This document shows, one piece after another, positions 18,318 to 26,686 of a stretch of 64,000 nt of DNA. Positions within the stretch are counted from its first letter, which is position 1, and the number at the start of each line of letters is the position of its first letter. The stretch spans positions 372,001-436,000 of the forward strand of contig NZ_CM003596.1 in NCBI RefSeq assembly GCF_001435845.1, given 5' to 3'. This DNA is from Psychrobacter sp. P11G3 (GTDB lineage: Bacteria > Pseudomonadota > Gammaproteobacteria > Pseudomonadales > Moraxellaceae). The notes beneath the pieces were generated by a model. That model was not told the origin of the DNA, made no database searches, and worked only from the letters and a program-made list of their open reading frames with translations. Made by a program: the position numbers and the translations under genes.

Positions 18318-19103
18318 CTATTTGCTTTCGTTTTGAGCGCCTTCTTTTTGAGAGCTGTCTTTTTCAGCGCTATCTTTTTCAATAGCGTCTTCTAACTCAG
18401 CGCCTTCTAGCAACGCAAAAGATGATTCAATGATTTTGTCTGCATCAAGCTGATACTCATACCAGTTGCCCATTATCCCAGCCAACTCATCGAGACCTTC
18501 TTTTCTGAGAGCCGAAAACAACTGAATGGTACAGTTTAAGCCCAGTTTTTTCAGGCGTTTACGAGTCTCAAGGAGGGCGTTTTTAGAAGCACCGTACTTC
18601 AGTTTATCTGCTTTAGTTAGCAGAATGTGTACTGGTAGTTCACCATCGTTTGCCCAGTGTAGCATCTGCTCATCAAAAAACTTAAGCGGATGACGAATAT
18701 CTGTCATCAATACCAGACCTGCAAGGCTTGAGCGTGATACCAAGTATTCTTCTAGCTCAACCTGCCATTCTTTTTTCATCTCTAGCGGAACAGCTGCATA
18801 GCCGTAACCAGGCAAATCGACCAAACGTCTGTCAGTATCACCGATACTAAAAAAGTTAATCATCTGCGTGCGTCCTGGTGTCTTAGACGAGCGAGCCAAT
18901 TGACGCTGATTGGTTAAGGCGTTGATGGCTGATGATTTGCCAGCGTTTGAGCGACCTGCAAAAGCGACTTCCAATCCCATGTCAGGCGGACAGAGACGAA
19001 AAGTAGGTGCTGACATCATAAACTCAGTTTGCTGAATTTTCTGACGAGATTTGGTATTGAACAAGGCATGTTCAGCGGCGACATCGTTAAACGGGGTACT
19101 CAT
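18318..19103 (-). CDS. engB: Ribosome-biogenesis GTPase EngB/YihA/YsxC
   Basis: EngB is an essential GTPase acting in late 50S assembly. G-motifs visible in order: G1 GRSNAGKSS (about 50-58), G2 region SKTPGRTQ, G3 DLPGYGYA, G4 LTKADKL. The protein has 261 residues, longer than the usual ~210, because of a C-terminal Glu/Lys/Asp/Ser-rich tail (from about AELEDAIEKDSAEKDSSQK) that looks disordered and is not part of the GTPase fold. Its meaning is unknown. The gene is convergent with the HAD gene and lies about 400 bases from cytochrome genes on the opposite strand, a neighbourhood also seen in pseudomonads. Confidence 0.96.
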   Translation of the reverse strand: MSTPFNDVAAEHALFNTKSRQKIQQTEFMMSAPTFRLCPPDMGLEVAFAGRSNAGKSSAINALTNQRQLARSSKTPGRTQMINFFSIGDTDRRLVDLPGYGYAAVPLEMKKEWQVELEEYLVSRSSLAGLVLMTDIRHPLKFFDEQMLHWANDGELPVHILLTKADKLKYGASKNALLETRKRLKKLGLNCTIQLFSALRKEGLDELAGIMGNWYEYQLDADKIIESSFALLEGAELEDAIEKDSAEKDSSQKEGAQNESK

Positions 19104-19507
19104 AAATGGCTCATTAATCTTAAAAAATTGGATGCGATTATAAAATTTTAGTCAGCTGATGATTCAAGTCATCGGTGCGGTCAAGTAAGTGGTCAAGCAA
19201 TAGGTAAACCAAGTTAAAAGGCAGTTCTTTATCAATACAGTTATGTGCAAATCATAAAAGTAGCTATTTAATATTACTGGCTATTCTATACTATTCCGCG
19301 TCTTACTTATTGAAATAACTGCGATTAGCATCATATAAATAGTAGGATAACATTAAAGTTGGTCAGTCATTAAGACAAGTTCTCAGCTTTAACAAAGCCA
19401 TATCCAAATTCTCTATGTTTATATGACATATATTGTTACAATGTTTAATGAAGGATGTTTAATAGAACGATTGATGAGACACGTGAAATATCACGAGGAG
19501 GTGCTCT
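19104..19507. other. Divergent intergenic region engB / cytochrome c5
   Basis: About 400 AT-rich bases, which presumably hold the promoters of both genes. I see no gene or strong structure. Confidence 0.55.
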
Positions 19508-19843
19508 ATGTTTTCAATCAGTAAACTTCTTAGCACGAGTTATCGCGCCATAACGGCTAGCAGTGCTGCACTATTATTAAGTGGCATTATGATTAGCAGC
19601 GCAGGTGCGGCGGATATCGCCACTACCTATAATAACTCATGTGCAGCCTGTCACGATAGTGGGGCGTTAAATGCCATCAAAAAAGGTGATAGTGCCAAGT
19701 GGCAACAGCTGATTAAACAAAAAAGTATGCCGACGCTTATCAAGTCTGTTAAAGGTGGGATGCCGCAGATGCCAGCAGGTGGTCTTTGCGACAAATGTAG
19801 TGATGACGACTATCGTAAACTTATCGAATATATGAGCAAATAA
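19508..19843 (+). CDS. Small periplasmic cytochrome c5-type protein
   Basis: This encodes a 111-residue monohaem c-type cytochrome. A signal peptide (residues about 1-34, ending in SSAGA|ADIA) exports it to the periplasm. The haem-binding motif is CAACH. The Met ligand is probably within GGMPQMPAGG, and the following LCDKCSDDDYRKLIEYM is the second Cys pair characteristic of the c5 family. Such proteins shuttle electrons from the bc1 complex or c4 to terminal oxidases. The start is decided by a near-perfect GAGGAGGTGCT ribosome site directly upstream. It is followed by its own terminator, so it is not cotranscribed with the c4 gene 320 bases on. Confidence 0.92.
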   Translation: MFSISKLLSTSYRAITASSAALLLSGIMISSAGAADIATTYNNSCAACHDSGALNAIKKGDSAKWQQLIKQKSMPTLIKSVKGGMPQMPAGGLCDKCSDDDYRKLIEYMSK

Positions 19844-19876
19844 TCGACTTATAAATATAATTTAAATATATAAAAT

Positions 19877-19912
19877 AAAGCGCTGGGTTAACAACCTATC
19901 TGCGCTTTTTGT
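19877..19912 (+). terminator. Terminator of cytochrome c5 gene
   Basis: AAAGCGC (19877-19883) pairs with GCGCTTT (19902-19908), with an inner GGTT / AACC stem, followed by a T run. Confidence 0.75.
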
Positions 19913-19989
19913 TTTTGCGTCATATTGTATATTGTGTTGCCAGAAAACTGATGGATACTATGATTAAGTAGGCAAATGATACAAAGTCT

Positions 19990-19998
19990 TGCTATAAT
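19990..19998 (+). promoter_or_regulatory. Extended -10 promoter of the cytochrome c4 gene
   Basis: TGCTATAAT is a consensus extended -10 element 160 bases ahead of the c4 start codon, implying a leader of about 155 bases. The -35 is weak. Confidence 0.5.
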
Positions 19999-20161
19999 AA
20001 TCGAAAATAAACCCTGATGTTAGTAAGTACTTTCAGACTGCTTGTGTCCAAGACCTTAGAATATACGCCATTCTCATGATTAAAGAGGCGGCTATATCAG
20101 GTATCTTACCAGTGCAATCACTCTAAATAATGCTTACGCCGAGCTAGTAGGATTTGTATCA

Positions 20162-20830
20162 ATGAAAAAGTTAATCGCTGCTGCCAGCTTATGCGTTGCA
20201 AGTTTCAGCGTACAAGCTGCTATTATTGTTCCTGAATATGACGTCAATGCAGGTCAAAAAGTTGCAGAAACCGTTTGTGCCGCTTGTCATGGTCTTAATG
20301 GCGTCAGCATTGTTCCTGCACAGCCAAACCTTGGCGGCCAAAACGTAAAGTACCTATATAAACAGCTAGTCAACTTTAAAGCAGGTTATCGCAAAAACGG
20401 TATTATGCAGTCACAAGTTGCTAACCTGTCTCAACAAGACCTAGCAAACGTAGCAGGTTACTATGCCAGTCAAGCGCCTTGGGACGTCGGCTACGGCAAT
20501 CCTGCAACCAACCAAGAAGCGACTAAGCTATTCTTGGGCGGCGATAAGTCGCGCGGTGTCATTGGCTGTGCTGGCTGTCATGGTCCAGATGCTGCAGGTA
20601 ATACTTGGGCTGCATTTCCAAAGCTAGGCGGACAGCACGCTCAGTATATTGCTACTCAGCTAAAACTATTCCGTGCCGCTGGACGTGTTGATGATATCGA
20701 TAGCGATGATCAAAAACGAGTCAATGATGCAGCCAAAGAAGGCGAGATGGGTATGATGCAAACGGTTGCATCGAAACTATCAGATCGTGACATTCGTATC
20801 CTGTCAGATTATGTAAGTGCTATTCACTAA
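20162..20830 (+). CDS. Dihaem cytochrome c4
   Basis: This encodes a 222-residue dihaem cytochrome c4, a periplasmic electron carrier to cbb3-type and related oxidases. A signal peptide covers residues 1-19 (cleavage after VQAA). Two similar c-domains follow, each with one haem site: CAACH near residue 38 and CAGCH near residue 138. Conserved Gly-Gln segments (PNLGGQNVKYLYKQLVNFKAG, PKLGGQHAQYIATQLKLF) precede the Met ligands in each half (NGIMQSQVANLS, GEMGMMQTVASKLS). Length and domain order are standard. It is probably monocistronic with a strong terminator at 20937-20957. Confidence 0.95.
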   Translation: MKKLIAAASLCVASFSVQAAIIVPEYDVNAGQKVAETVCAACHGLNGVSIVPAQPNLGGQNVKYLYKQLVNFKAGYRKNGIMQSQVANLSQQDLANVAGYYASQAPWDVGYGNPATNQEATKLFLGGDKSRGVIGCAGCHGPDAAGNTWAAFPKLGGQHAQYIATQLKLFRAAGRVDDIDSDDQKRVNDAAKEGEMGMMQTVASKLSDRDIRILSDYVSAIH

Positions 20831-21184
20831 TTGAGTCGCACTAATTCAATATCTGATACATGCTTTGCTTTACATAAAAGGCCAGTAAGTAAAGCCACTG
20901 AGTACTGAATCGCATATTGATTATATCTGAATGACTAAACCCCGATTTCGGGGTTTTTTTATAACTGTTTGTCCCTTATATTAAGACAGTATTTAGCTGA
21001 ATTCATTTACAGAAGCCAGTCGTTGCTCTGTATAATTATAAATTATCGTTATTCACTTTATACCAATTTTCAAAATATGGTTAGCCGTGTTAAACATGTT
21101 CAGTCTACCATGCGTGGTACTTGCACTTGTTTTGTTTGCTAGTCCAGTTTTTGTAAATGGTATTAGATCGTTTGGATTGAAATT
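20831..21184. other. Intergenic region after cytochrome c4
   Basis: These 354 bases contain the c4 terminator and, presumably, the promoter of the transporter-like gene. No other feature is recognised. Confidence 0.5.
20937..20957 (+). terminator. Terminator of cytochrome c4 gene
   Basis: A compact CCCCGA-TT-TCGGGG hairpin followed by seven Ts. Confidence 0.93.
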
Positions 21185-22318
21185 ATGATGATCCGTTATG
21201 CTTCTTATTTTATCGCGGCGCTACTACCGTTATTGCTATTTCGTTGGTTTGCACCTGCGTCAATTGGTGAGATCGACTTTTGGCTGTTGTGGCTATTAGC
21301 CATGGTATTGGTTGCGCTGCCAGTTATTTATGCTGAGATAGCATTGGCCTATCGTAGCGTTGAAGGCCCTCTAGCGGGTATGCAAAAGCTCACTCGTGAA
21401 GCAGATGTCAGTCCGATATGGCGTAGCTTTGGTTGGTTAGCGGCGCTGGTTTCTATAGTGATTGCAGCGTTGGTTATATCTGGTGCAAGTACAAGTATAT
21501 TGTCTGCATTAACTGAGCTAAATAGCGTACCCGATGTGCCTAGCTTCGCAGTGGCTGCAGGACTAATGGTAATTGCAGTACTTTTAAGCTTGCTAGGTGT
21601 CACTCCTCTACCTATTGGTTTGGGTTTGATGGTAATAGGGTTGCTGCTAGGGTTCGCAAACGGTGTGCCAAGTGCTGGTTTTGCTATGACTGATGTCAGT
21701 TTGACGGAATGGGCACGCGCAGTCGCGTTAGCGTTAGTGAGTGTCGGTGCGGGTACAGGATTATACTGGTTCGGTCAGAACTTGGTGAGTAAGCAGACAG
21801 TCACAGCGGTAGAAGCAAACCATCAGCAAGTAAAAAACAGAGCAGCTACTCGTGAGTACCGTGCAACCAAGTTAGTGTTACCGATTTGGGTGTTGCAACT
21901 GCTGATAGGAGTAGTGGCTTTATTTACTAGTGGTATGTCGCTACCGCCGATTGGACAACTGTTATATTGGAGCGGGGTGTTATTTGTAGCCAGTTACTTG
22001 CTTCATTACAGCACGCAGCAGTTAACGCATAAGTTTGGATTATTAGTTAGTTTGATAATCACTTTTGCTGTAGCGTTATTATTAGTGGTTGCGATTCCGA
22101 CAGCATGGTTAGTTGGCATCTTGGTCATTATTAGTAGCATTGCTGTACTACTATTATCAGTATTTGCGGGTTGGCAGATGAAGATTAGCCATCTACGTAA
22201 GTCACTAAATTTCAGCAATGAAGCAGTTTATAACTTGTGGCGAGTGGCGATACGTTTAGTCGTACCATTAGCATTACTGCTAGCACTGATAGGTTGGGTG
22301 ATGCAGTGGTTGAGCTAA
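21185..22318 (+). CDS. NSS (SNF)-like integral membrane protein lacking the usual TM1 motif
   Basis: This encodes 377 very hydrophobic residues with about 11 predicted helices. The stretch LWLLAMVLVALPVIYAEIALAY, followed by a loop and WRSFGWLAALVSIVIAALVISG, resembles TM2-loop-TM3 of Na+-dependent neurotransmitter-symporter (SNF) proteins. VSVGAGTGLYWFGQNLV resembles their TM6, and the end (RLVVPLALLLALIGWVMQWL) resembles the last helix. The first helix (about 7-23) lacks the G-N-x-W-R-F-P segment that binds Na+ and substrate, and the protein is shorter than the ~440-500 usual. It may therefore be a divergent or non-transporting relative. Its last codons overlap rnfH. Function is unknown; the family link is my inference from pattern. 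Confidence 0.6.
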   Translation: MMIRYASYFIAALLPLLLFRWFAPASIGEIDFWLLWLLAMVLVALPVIYAEIALAYRSVEGPLAGMQKLTREADVSPIWRSFGWLAALVSIVIAALVISGASTSILSALTELNSVPDVPSFAVAAGLMVIAVLLSLLGVTPLPIGLGLMVIGLLLGFANGVPSAGFAMTDVSLTEWARAVALALVSVGAGTGLYWFGQNLVSKQTVTAVEANHQQVKNRAATREYRATKLVLPIWVLQLLIGVVALFTSGMSLPPIGQLLYWSGVLFVASYLLHYSTQQLTHKFGLLVSLIITFAVALLLVVAIPTAWLVGILVIISSIAVLLLSVFAGWQMKISHLRKSLNFSNEAVYNLWRVAIRLVVPLALLLALIGWVMQWLS

Positions 22319-22677
22319 CAGTCGAAGGTCGTGACAGCAGTGTGCCACAGTTTACTCAAGCTAATTTAATGACCGTATATCTGGCGTATGCTGAAGATGA
22401 GCAGCGCCAGCATTACCTAGCTTTGCAGGTTAGACAAGGTACTAGTTTGTATGAGGCATTGGCGCAAGCGGGATGGCTTGAAAAGTTTGCAGAACTGGCA
22501 GAGTGGTGTGAGCAAGTAATAGATGTCACCACGCCAACTGCGAAACGTTGGCATGTGGGTATTTATGCACAGAAACAGCCATTAAGCTATTTGCTACAGC
22601 CTTTTGATCGTATCGAGGTATATCGCAGTTTAAGCGCTGATCCTATGTCTCAGCGCAAAAATAAATCTCGTAGCTAA
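22306..22677 (+). CDS. rnfH: RnfH family protein (ubiquitin-like fold)
   Basis: RnfH/UPF0125 proteins have a beta-grasp fold and unclear function; the name comes from linkage to rnf genes in some species. The recognisable core runs from MTVYLAYAEDEQRQHYLALQV through GTSLYEALAQAGW, then VGIYAQKQPLSYLLQPFDRIEVYRSLSADPMSQRKNK, matching the conserved end of the family. The central part has a short insertion (EKFAELAEWCEQV). The start is uncertain. A GTG at 22306 overlaps the previous gene by 13 bases and suggests translational coupling, while the ATG at 22369 would start exactly at the conserved core but has no ribosome site. bamE lies convergent just downstream, a common neighbour, but ratA, often next to rnfH, is absent. 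Confidence 0.85.
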   Translation: MVELTVEGRDSSVPQFTQANLMTVYLAYAEDEQRQHYLALQVRQGTSLYEALAQAGWLEKFAELAEWCEQVIDVTTPTAKRWHVGIYAQKQPLSYLLQPFDRIEVYRSLSADPMSQRKNKSRS

Positions 22678-22711
22678 ACCATTAACTATCTAAGCTAATA
22701 GGTTTCGCTAA

Positions 22712-23116
22712 CTATGACGCTGGCAGACTCTCAATACCTTCGATGCGCGTGACCAAACCATTATCATCAAAGTAAACAACTAAATGCTGGCTAGCGTTTT
22801 TGACATCTGCGATGCCTTTGCGGCTACCTTCAGTGCCTGCTTTGTAGTCATAGATATAATCCCAGCGTTTAGGCTCAAGAGTATCTCGAATCGCAGGGCT
22901 ACCAAGAGTATAAAGAACTTGGTTTTGATTCATACCCACTTTTAGCTTTTGAGCTTGGGTTTGCGTAATCGCTGTGCCTTGCGGCAAATCAATCTTATAA
23001 ACACTCAATAATGAGCAGCCAGACATAGCAACAGTAGCGCTAAGCATACTGGTGATAACGATCTTACGTAATGCGCTTGTGTGGCTTAACGGACGGAAAT
23101 TTAATGTCTTTATCAT
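22712..23116 (-). CDS. bamE: Outer membrane assembly lipoprotein BamE (SmpA/OmlA)
   Basis: BamE is a small lipoprotein of the Bam complex that inserts outer membrane proteins. From the Met at 23116 the protein has 134 residues: signal peptide with a basic start, a hydrophobic run and the lipobox AMSGC (lipidated Cys about residue 34). The SmpA/OmlA domain follows: YKIDLPQGTAITQTQAQKLKVGM, QVLYTLGSPAIRD, RWDYIYDYKAG, LVVYFDDNGLVTRIEG. The alternative Met at 23131 is equally plausible; a long in-frame extension to 23251 is not, because it would bury the signal peptide. It is divergent from fur and convergent with rnfH, as in related genera. Confidence 0.95.
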   Translation of the reverse strand: MIKTLNFRPLSHTSALRKIVITSMLSATVAMSGCSLLSVYKIDLPQGTAITQTQAQKLKVGMNQNQVLYTLGSPAIRDTLEPKRWDYIYDYKAGTEGSRKGIADVKNASQHLVVYFDDNGLVTRIEGIESLPAS

Positions 23117-23378
23117 GGTAAGATGACTCATAAGAAATGAATTAGGTGTGGCCAGCGTTAGGTCGTACCAGTCTGACCGACAATCTTGGACAAATGATAC
23201 GTCATTTACTTGCAATTGCCTACCACTTACGACATTATTTACCAAACACAATCTGAATAGTTAGATTAATTATATTTTAAATTCATAGGCTTGCATCTCG
23301 ATATTTAGAAAATAATAAGAGAGATGTCTGCATAAGTTTCATCAGTTTATTATTAATCATTTACTTTATATTAAATAA

Positions 23379-23400
23379 AAATAATCTTTGCTGATTATTT
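23379..23400. promoter_or_regulatory. Inverted repeat in front of fur
   Basis: AAATAATC-6-GATTATTT is a perfect 8-base inverted repeat 49 bases before the fur ATG. It could be an operator; it is not a good match to the GATAAT-hexamer Fur box, so autoregulation by Fur is not shown. Confidence 0.3.
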
Positions 23401-23448
23401 ATCTCATATTTTCTATTTGTTAAGGCTGTTACAGTCAAAAGGGATATT

Positions 23449-23883
23449 ATGGCTTCTTTTACCAATCAAGATTTACGTAGAGCAGGACTCAAGGTCACGT
23501 TACCTCGTATCAAAATTTTAGAGCTATTAGAAAGCGCAGAGCTGCATCACATGAGTGCAGAAGAAGTGTATAAGGCGCTTATCGAGCAAGGTGAAGACGT
23601 AGGTCTTGCCACTGTCTATCGTGTCCTAACACAGTTTGAACAAGCAGGTATTGTTGAGCGTCATAACTTCGAAAACAATCTATCTGTATTTGAGATTACC
23701 CAAGAAGAGCATCACGATCACCTAGTTTGTGATGTGTGTGGCAAGATTATAGAGTTTCATAATGAAGTCATCGAAGAAGAGCAATTGAAAGTAGCAGAAA
23801 AACATGGCTTTAAACTGTCTGGGCATTCTCTCGTGCTATATGGCATTTGCGCAGATCAAGCGTGTAGAGACAGCGCGAAGTAA
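23449..23883 (+). CDS. fur: Ferric uptake regulator Fur
   Basis: Fur is the iron-responsive repressor of uptake and storage genes. The 144 residues have the winged-helix DNA-binding part (LRRAGLKVTLPRIKILELLE, then GLATVYRVLTQFEQAGIV, about 7-80) and the metal-binding dimerisation part (EEHHDHLVCDVCGKIIEFHNEVIEE, with the H-H-D-H and C-x-x-C ligands, then HGFKLSGHSLVLYGIC). Length and motifs are those of Fur rather than Zur or PerR-type paralogues. It is divergent from bamE, with an AT-rich 330-base gap that should hold both promoters. A strong terminator at 23941-23979 separates it from convergent pilU. Confidence 0.96.
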   Translation: MASFTNQDLRRAGLKVTLPRIKILELLESAELHHMSAEEVYKALIEQGEDVGLATVYRVLTQFEQAGIVERHNFENNLSVFEITQEEHHDHLVCDVCGKIIEFHNEVIEEEQLKVAEKHGFKLSGHSLVLYGICADQACRDSAK

Positions 23884-23940
23884 TTGTCTAGCGTATAAGT
23901 AGAAACGCTTATTTCTATAAGTACTACGATATCGAACAAT

Positions 23941-23979
23941 AAAAGAAGCCCTCGTTATAAATAACGAGGGCTTCTTTTA
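23941..23979. terminator. Bidirectional terminator between fur and pilU
   Basis: AAGAAGCCCTCGTTAT pairs with ATAACGAGGGCTTCTT around a 2-base centre, with A and T flanks. Confidence 0.92.
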
Positions 23980-24010
23980 TATGTCTATTATGCGTAGAAA
24001 GCGCAATAAT

Positions 24011-25132
24011 TTAGCTAACATCTAACGATAAACTATCAGCACCTTCATCTAAATTAGCTTTACCGTTTTTGCTACTGAGCTTAATTTTGAGGCGTAGATC
24101 GTTAGGAGAGTCGGCATGTAGAATCGCTTCTTTATACGTTATCTCTCCTTGTTCGTACAAATCAAAAAGCGCCTGATCAAAGGTTTGCATACCACTGTCT
24201 CGTGAGCGTGTCATCACATCTTTGATTTCATGGACTTCCCCTTTACGGATATAGTCACTGATCAGCTGCGAATTTAGCAAAATTTCGATAGCAGCGCGTC
24301 GTCCTTTACCGTCAGGCGTGGGAATAAGTTGCTGCGCGATAATAGCTTGCAGGTTCAACGACAAGTCCATAAACAACTGATTATGGCGATTGGTTTCAAA
24401 AAAGTGAATGATACGATCAATTGCTTGGTTAGCGTTGTTTGCGTGCAAAGTTGCAAACACTAGATGGCCAGTTTCTGCGTACTGAATAGCGTAGTTCATG
24501 ACTTCACGGTTACGAATCTCGCCGATTAAGATGACATCGGGTGCTTGACGTAGCGTGTTTTTTAAGCCTGCTTCAAATGAATGGGTGTCGATACCAACTT
24601 CACGTTGGGTAATAATACAGCCGCGATGCTTATGGACAAATTCAATAGGGTCTTCTATCGTGATGATATGACCATGAGAGTTTTGATTGCGATGTCCTAT
24701 CATTGCCGCAAGGGTAGTAGATTTACCTGTACCCGTTGCGCCAACTAATAGAACAATACCGCGTTTTTTCATGGCCAATTCTTTCAGCGCTGGCGGTAAA
24801 CGTAATTCTTCAACTGTTGGAATGTTGTTTTCAATTTTTCGTAAAATCATTCCTGCCATGTCGCGTTGTACAAATGCACTGACTCGAAAGCGTGCTTGCT
24901 GCGCTTCATCAGAGATAGCAAATTGACACTCGTTGGTTTCTTCAAACTCTTTTTGCTGGCTTGGCGTCATTACACCTTTGACCAATCTCAAGGTTTGCTC
25001 AGCACTCAAAGGTGTCCTACCGACAGGTAAAATTTTTCCATTCACTTTCATGGAAGGTGCTACGTCAGCAGTAATAAAAAGGTCAGAGCCATTTTTGCTG
25101 ATCATTAATTGTAATAGTTTATCAATGTCCAT
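24011..25132 (-). CDS. pilU: Type IV pilus retraction ATPase PilU
   Basis: PilU is the accessory retraction ATPase of type IV pili, working with PilT in twitching motility. The 373 residues include an N-terminal PAS-like subdomain (ISKNGSDLFITADVAPSMKVNGK), Walker A GATGTGKST (131-139), the Asp-box/His-box segments (IITIEDPIEFVHKHRGC, TGHLVFATLHANNA) and Walker B VILIGEIRN. The ATG at 25132 is chosen because AGGTG sits six bases ahead of it; an upstream in-frame extension to 25159 has no support. It lies 145 bases after pilT on the same strand and is probably cotranscribed with it, though a 13 bp repeat array sits between. Confidence 0.96.
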   Translation of the reverse strand: MDIDKLLQLMISKNGSDLFITADVAPSMKVNGKILPVGRTPLSAEQTLRLVKGVMTPSQQKEFEETNECQFAISDEAQQARFRVSAFVQRDMAGMILRKIENNIPTVEELRLPPALKELAMKKRGIVLLVGATGTGKSTTLAAMIGHRNQNSHGHIITIEDPIEFVHKHRGCIITQREVGIDTHSFEAGLKNTLRQAPDVILIGEIRNREVMNYAIQYAETGHLVFATLHANNANQAIDRIIHFFETNRHNQLFMDLSLNLQAIIAQQLIPTPDGKGRRAAIEILLNSQLISDYIRKGEVHEIKDVMTRSRDSGMQTFDQALFDLYEQGEITYKEAILHADSPNDLRLKIKLSSKNGKANLDEGADSLSLDVS

Positions 25133-25241
25133 ATCGCACCTGTACCAGATGTAAGTCAATTAAAATTATATTTCAAATACGTCAATAAAAAGTAAGAAAG
25201 TAATTACAGAGACCATAATTTGTTTATTATTTTTAGTGGTA

Positions 25242-25280
25242 TCTGTCAATACTGTCTGTCAGTACTATCTATCAGTACTA
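25242..25280. repeat. Three 13 bp tandem repeats at the pilT stop codon
   Basis: TCTGTCAATACTG, TCTGTCAGTACTA and TCTATCAGTACTA follow without gaps at 25242, 25255 and 25268. The last unit contains the pilT stop codon (minus strand). Each holds the near-palindrome CAGTACTA. The role is unknown: slippage product or regulatory site in the pilT-pilU gap. Confidence 0.8.
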
Positions 25281-26333
25281 CAAAAATGCCTCAGGTTGCT
25301 TGGCATAAGGACGTGCAACATCTTTACTAATGGTTCCCTTACTTACCAAGTTCTTTAACGTTTGATCAAGGGTAATCATGCCATCGCCTGCACCTGTTTG
25401 GATGGCAGAGTACATCTGAGCGATTTTGTTCTCACGTATCAAGTTACGAATAGCAGGGGTACCTATCATGATTTCATGAGCGGCTATACGTCCCCCTGCT
25501 TGACGACGTAACAGGGTCTGTGAAATCACAGCTTGCAATGATTCTGACAACATCGCGCGGATCATGTCTTTTTCAGCAGCTGGGAATACATCAATAACAC
25601 GGTCAATCGTTTTAGCCGCTGAGCTGGTATGCAAGGTACCGAACACTAAGTGACCGGTCTCTGCTGCCGTCAATGCCAAACGGATAGTCTCAAGGTCACG
25701 TAGCTCACCAACCAAAATAACATCGGGATCTTCACGTAGGGCAGAGCGCAATGCTGGCTCAAAACCTAAAGTATCACGGTGTACTTCACGTTGATTGATC
25801 AAGCTTTTCTTAGATTGATGCACAAATTCAATCGGGTCTTCGATAGTTAAAATATGCTCTTTACGGCTTTCGTTAATATAATCAATCATCGCCGCAAGTG
25901 TTGTCGATTTACCTGAGCCGGTTGGGCCCGTGACCAATACCACACCACGCTTAAAGTCTGAAACGCGTCTAAAGACATCGCCCATACCTAAGTCTTCCAT
26001 CGTTAATACTTTAGAAGGAATGGTACGAAATACAGCGCCTGCACCGCGGTTTTGATTAAAAGCGTTGACACGAAAACGTGCTAGATTAGGAATTTCAAAA
26101 GAAAAATCCGTTTCAAAAAACTCCTCAAAGTCAGCACGTTGCTTATCATTCATAATGTCATAAATAAGCTGATGCACGACCTGATGGGTCATCTCTGGCA
26201 TATTGATACGAGTCATTTCACCATCAACACGTATCATTGCCGGCATACCCGCTGAAATATGTAAATCTGACGCCTTATGCTTAACCGTAAAGCGCAGCAA
26301 GTCTTCGATATTAAGGTTATTTTTTTCAGCCAT
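25278..26333 (-). CDS. pilT: Type IV pilus retraction ATPase PilT
   Basis: PilT is the hexameric motor that depolymerises the pilus. The 351 residues have the conserved N-terminus (LLRFTVKHKASDLHISAGMPAMIRVDGEM), Walker A GPTGSGKST (136-144), HILTIEDPIEFVH, the Walker B DVILVGELRDLETI and the His box TGHLVFGTLHTSSA. The AIRNLIRE motif near the C-terminus, needed for retraction, is present as AIRNLIRENK. Length is typical. It is divergent from the yggS-family gene, the arrangement usual for pil loci, and is followed by pilU. The other pilus genes are not in this window. Confidence 0.97.
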   Translation of the reverse strand: MAEKNNLNIEDLLRFTVKHKASDLHISAGMPAMIRVDGEMTRINMPEMTHQVVHQLIYDIMNDKQRADFEEFFETDFSFEIPNLARFRVNAFNQNRGAGAVFRTIPSKVLTMEDLGMGDVFRRVSDFKRGVVLVTGPTGSGKSTTLAAMIDYINESRKEHILTIEDPIEFVHQSKKSLINQREVHRDTLGFEPALRSALREDPDVILVGELRDLETIRLALTAAETGHLVFGTLHTSSAAKTIDRVIDVFPAAEKDMIRAMLSESLQAVISQTLLRRQAGGRIAAHEIMIGTPAIRNLIRENKIAQMYSAIQTGAGDGMITLDQTLKNLVSKGTISKDVARPYAKQPEAFL

Positions 26334-26686
26334 AATTTGATATTCCTATTACTTAGTCTAGGTAAGACAAAACACTATAAAAGTACGTGGTAAACTATTT
26401 ATCGATAGCCTTAGTATAATAAGAGATGATAAAAAGCTCACCAGTACAGGTCTTTACCATCACTAGCATATTCAGCAGCATATGTTAAAGCATGTAACAA
26501 TATCATAACAAGACTGTACGTATTTAACCATCTACTAAATTAAGAAAAAATAGAACTGGATCGTTTTAAAATAATTTTTATAGGAACTATTTCTAATTTA
26601 CTTTTAAAAATCGGATAGTTGTGTTTTTTTATAATAAAAATTGCAGAAAAAATCTCAAAAAATTAATTAAGCAATAAGGGCAGAGC
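26334..26686. other. Divergent intergenic region pilT / yggS
   Basis: These 353 AT-rich bases should hold both promoters. No gene or clear structure is seen. Confidence 0.5.

Larger units (their letters stand above)
19844..20161. other. Intergenic region between cytochromes c5 and c4
   Basis: These 318 bases hold the c5 terminator (19877-19912) and the putative c4 promoter (19990-19998). Nothing else is evident. Confidence 0.55.

Noticed and set aside
23252..23448. Possible Fur box ahead of fur
   Set aside because: The AT-rich sequence has an inverted repeat (23379-23400), but it does not fit the GATAAT hexamer array well enough to call a Fur site.
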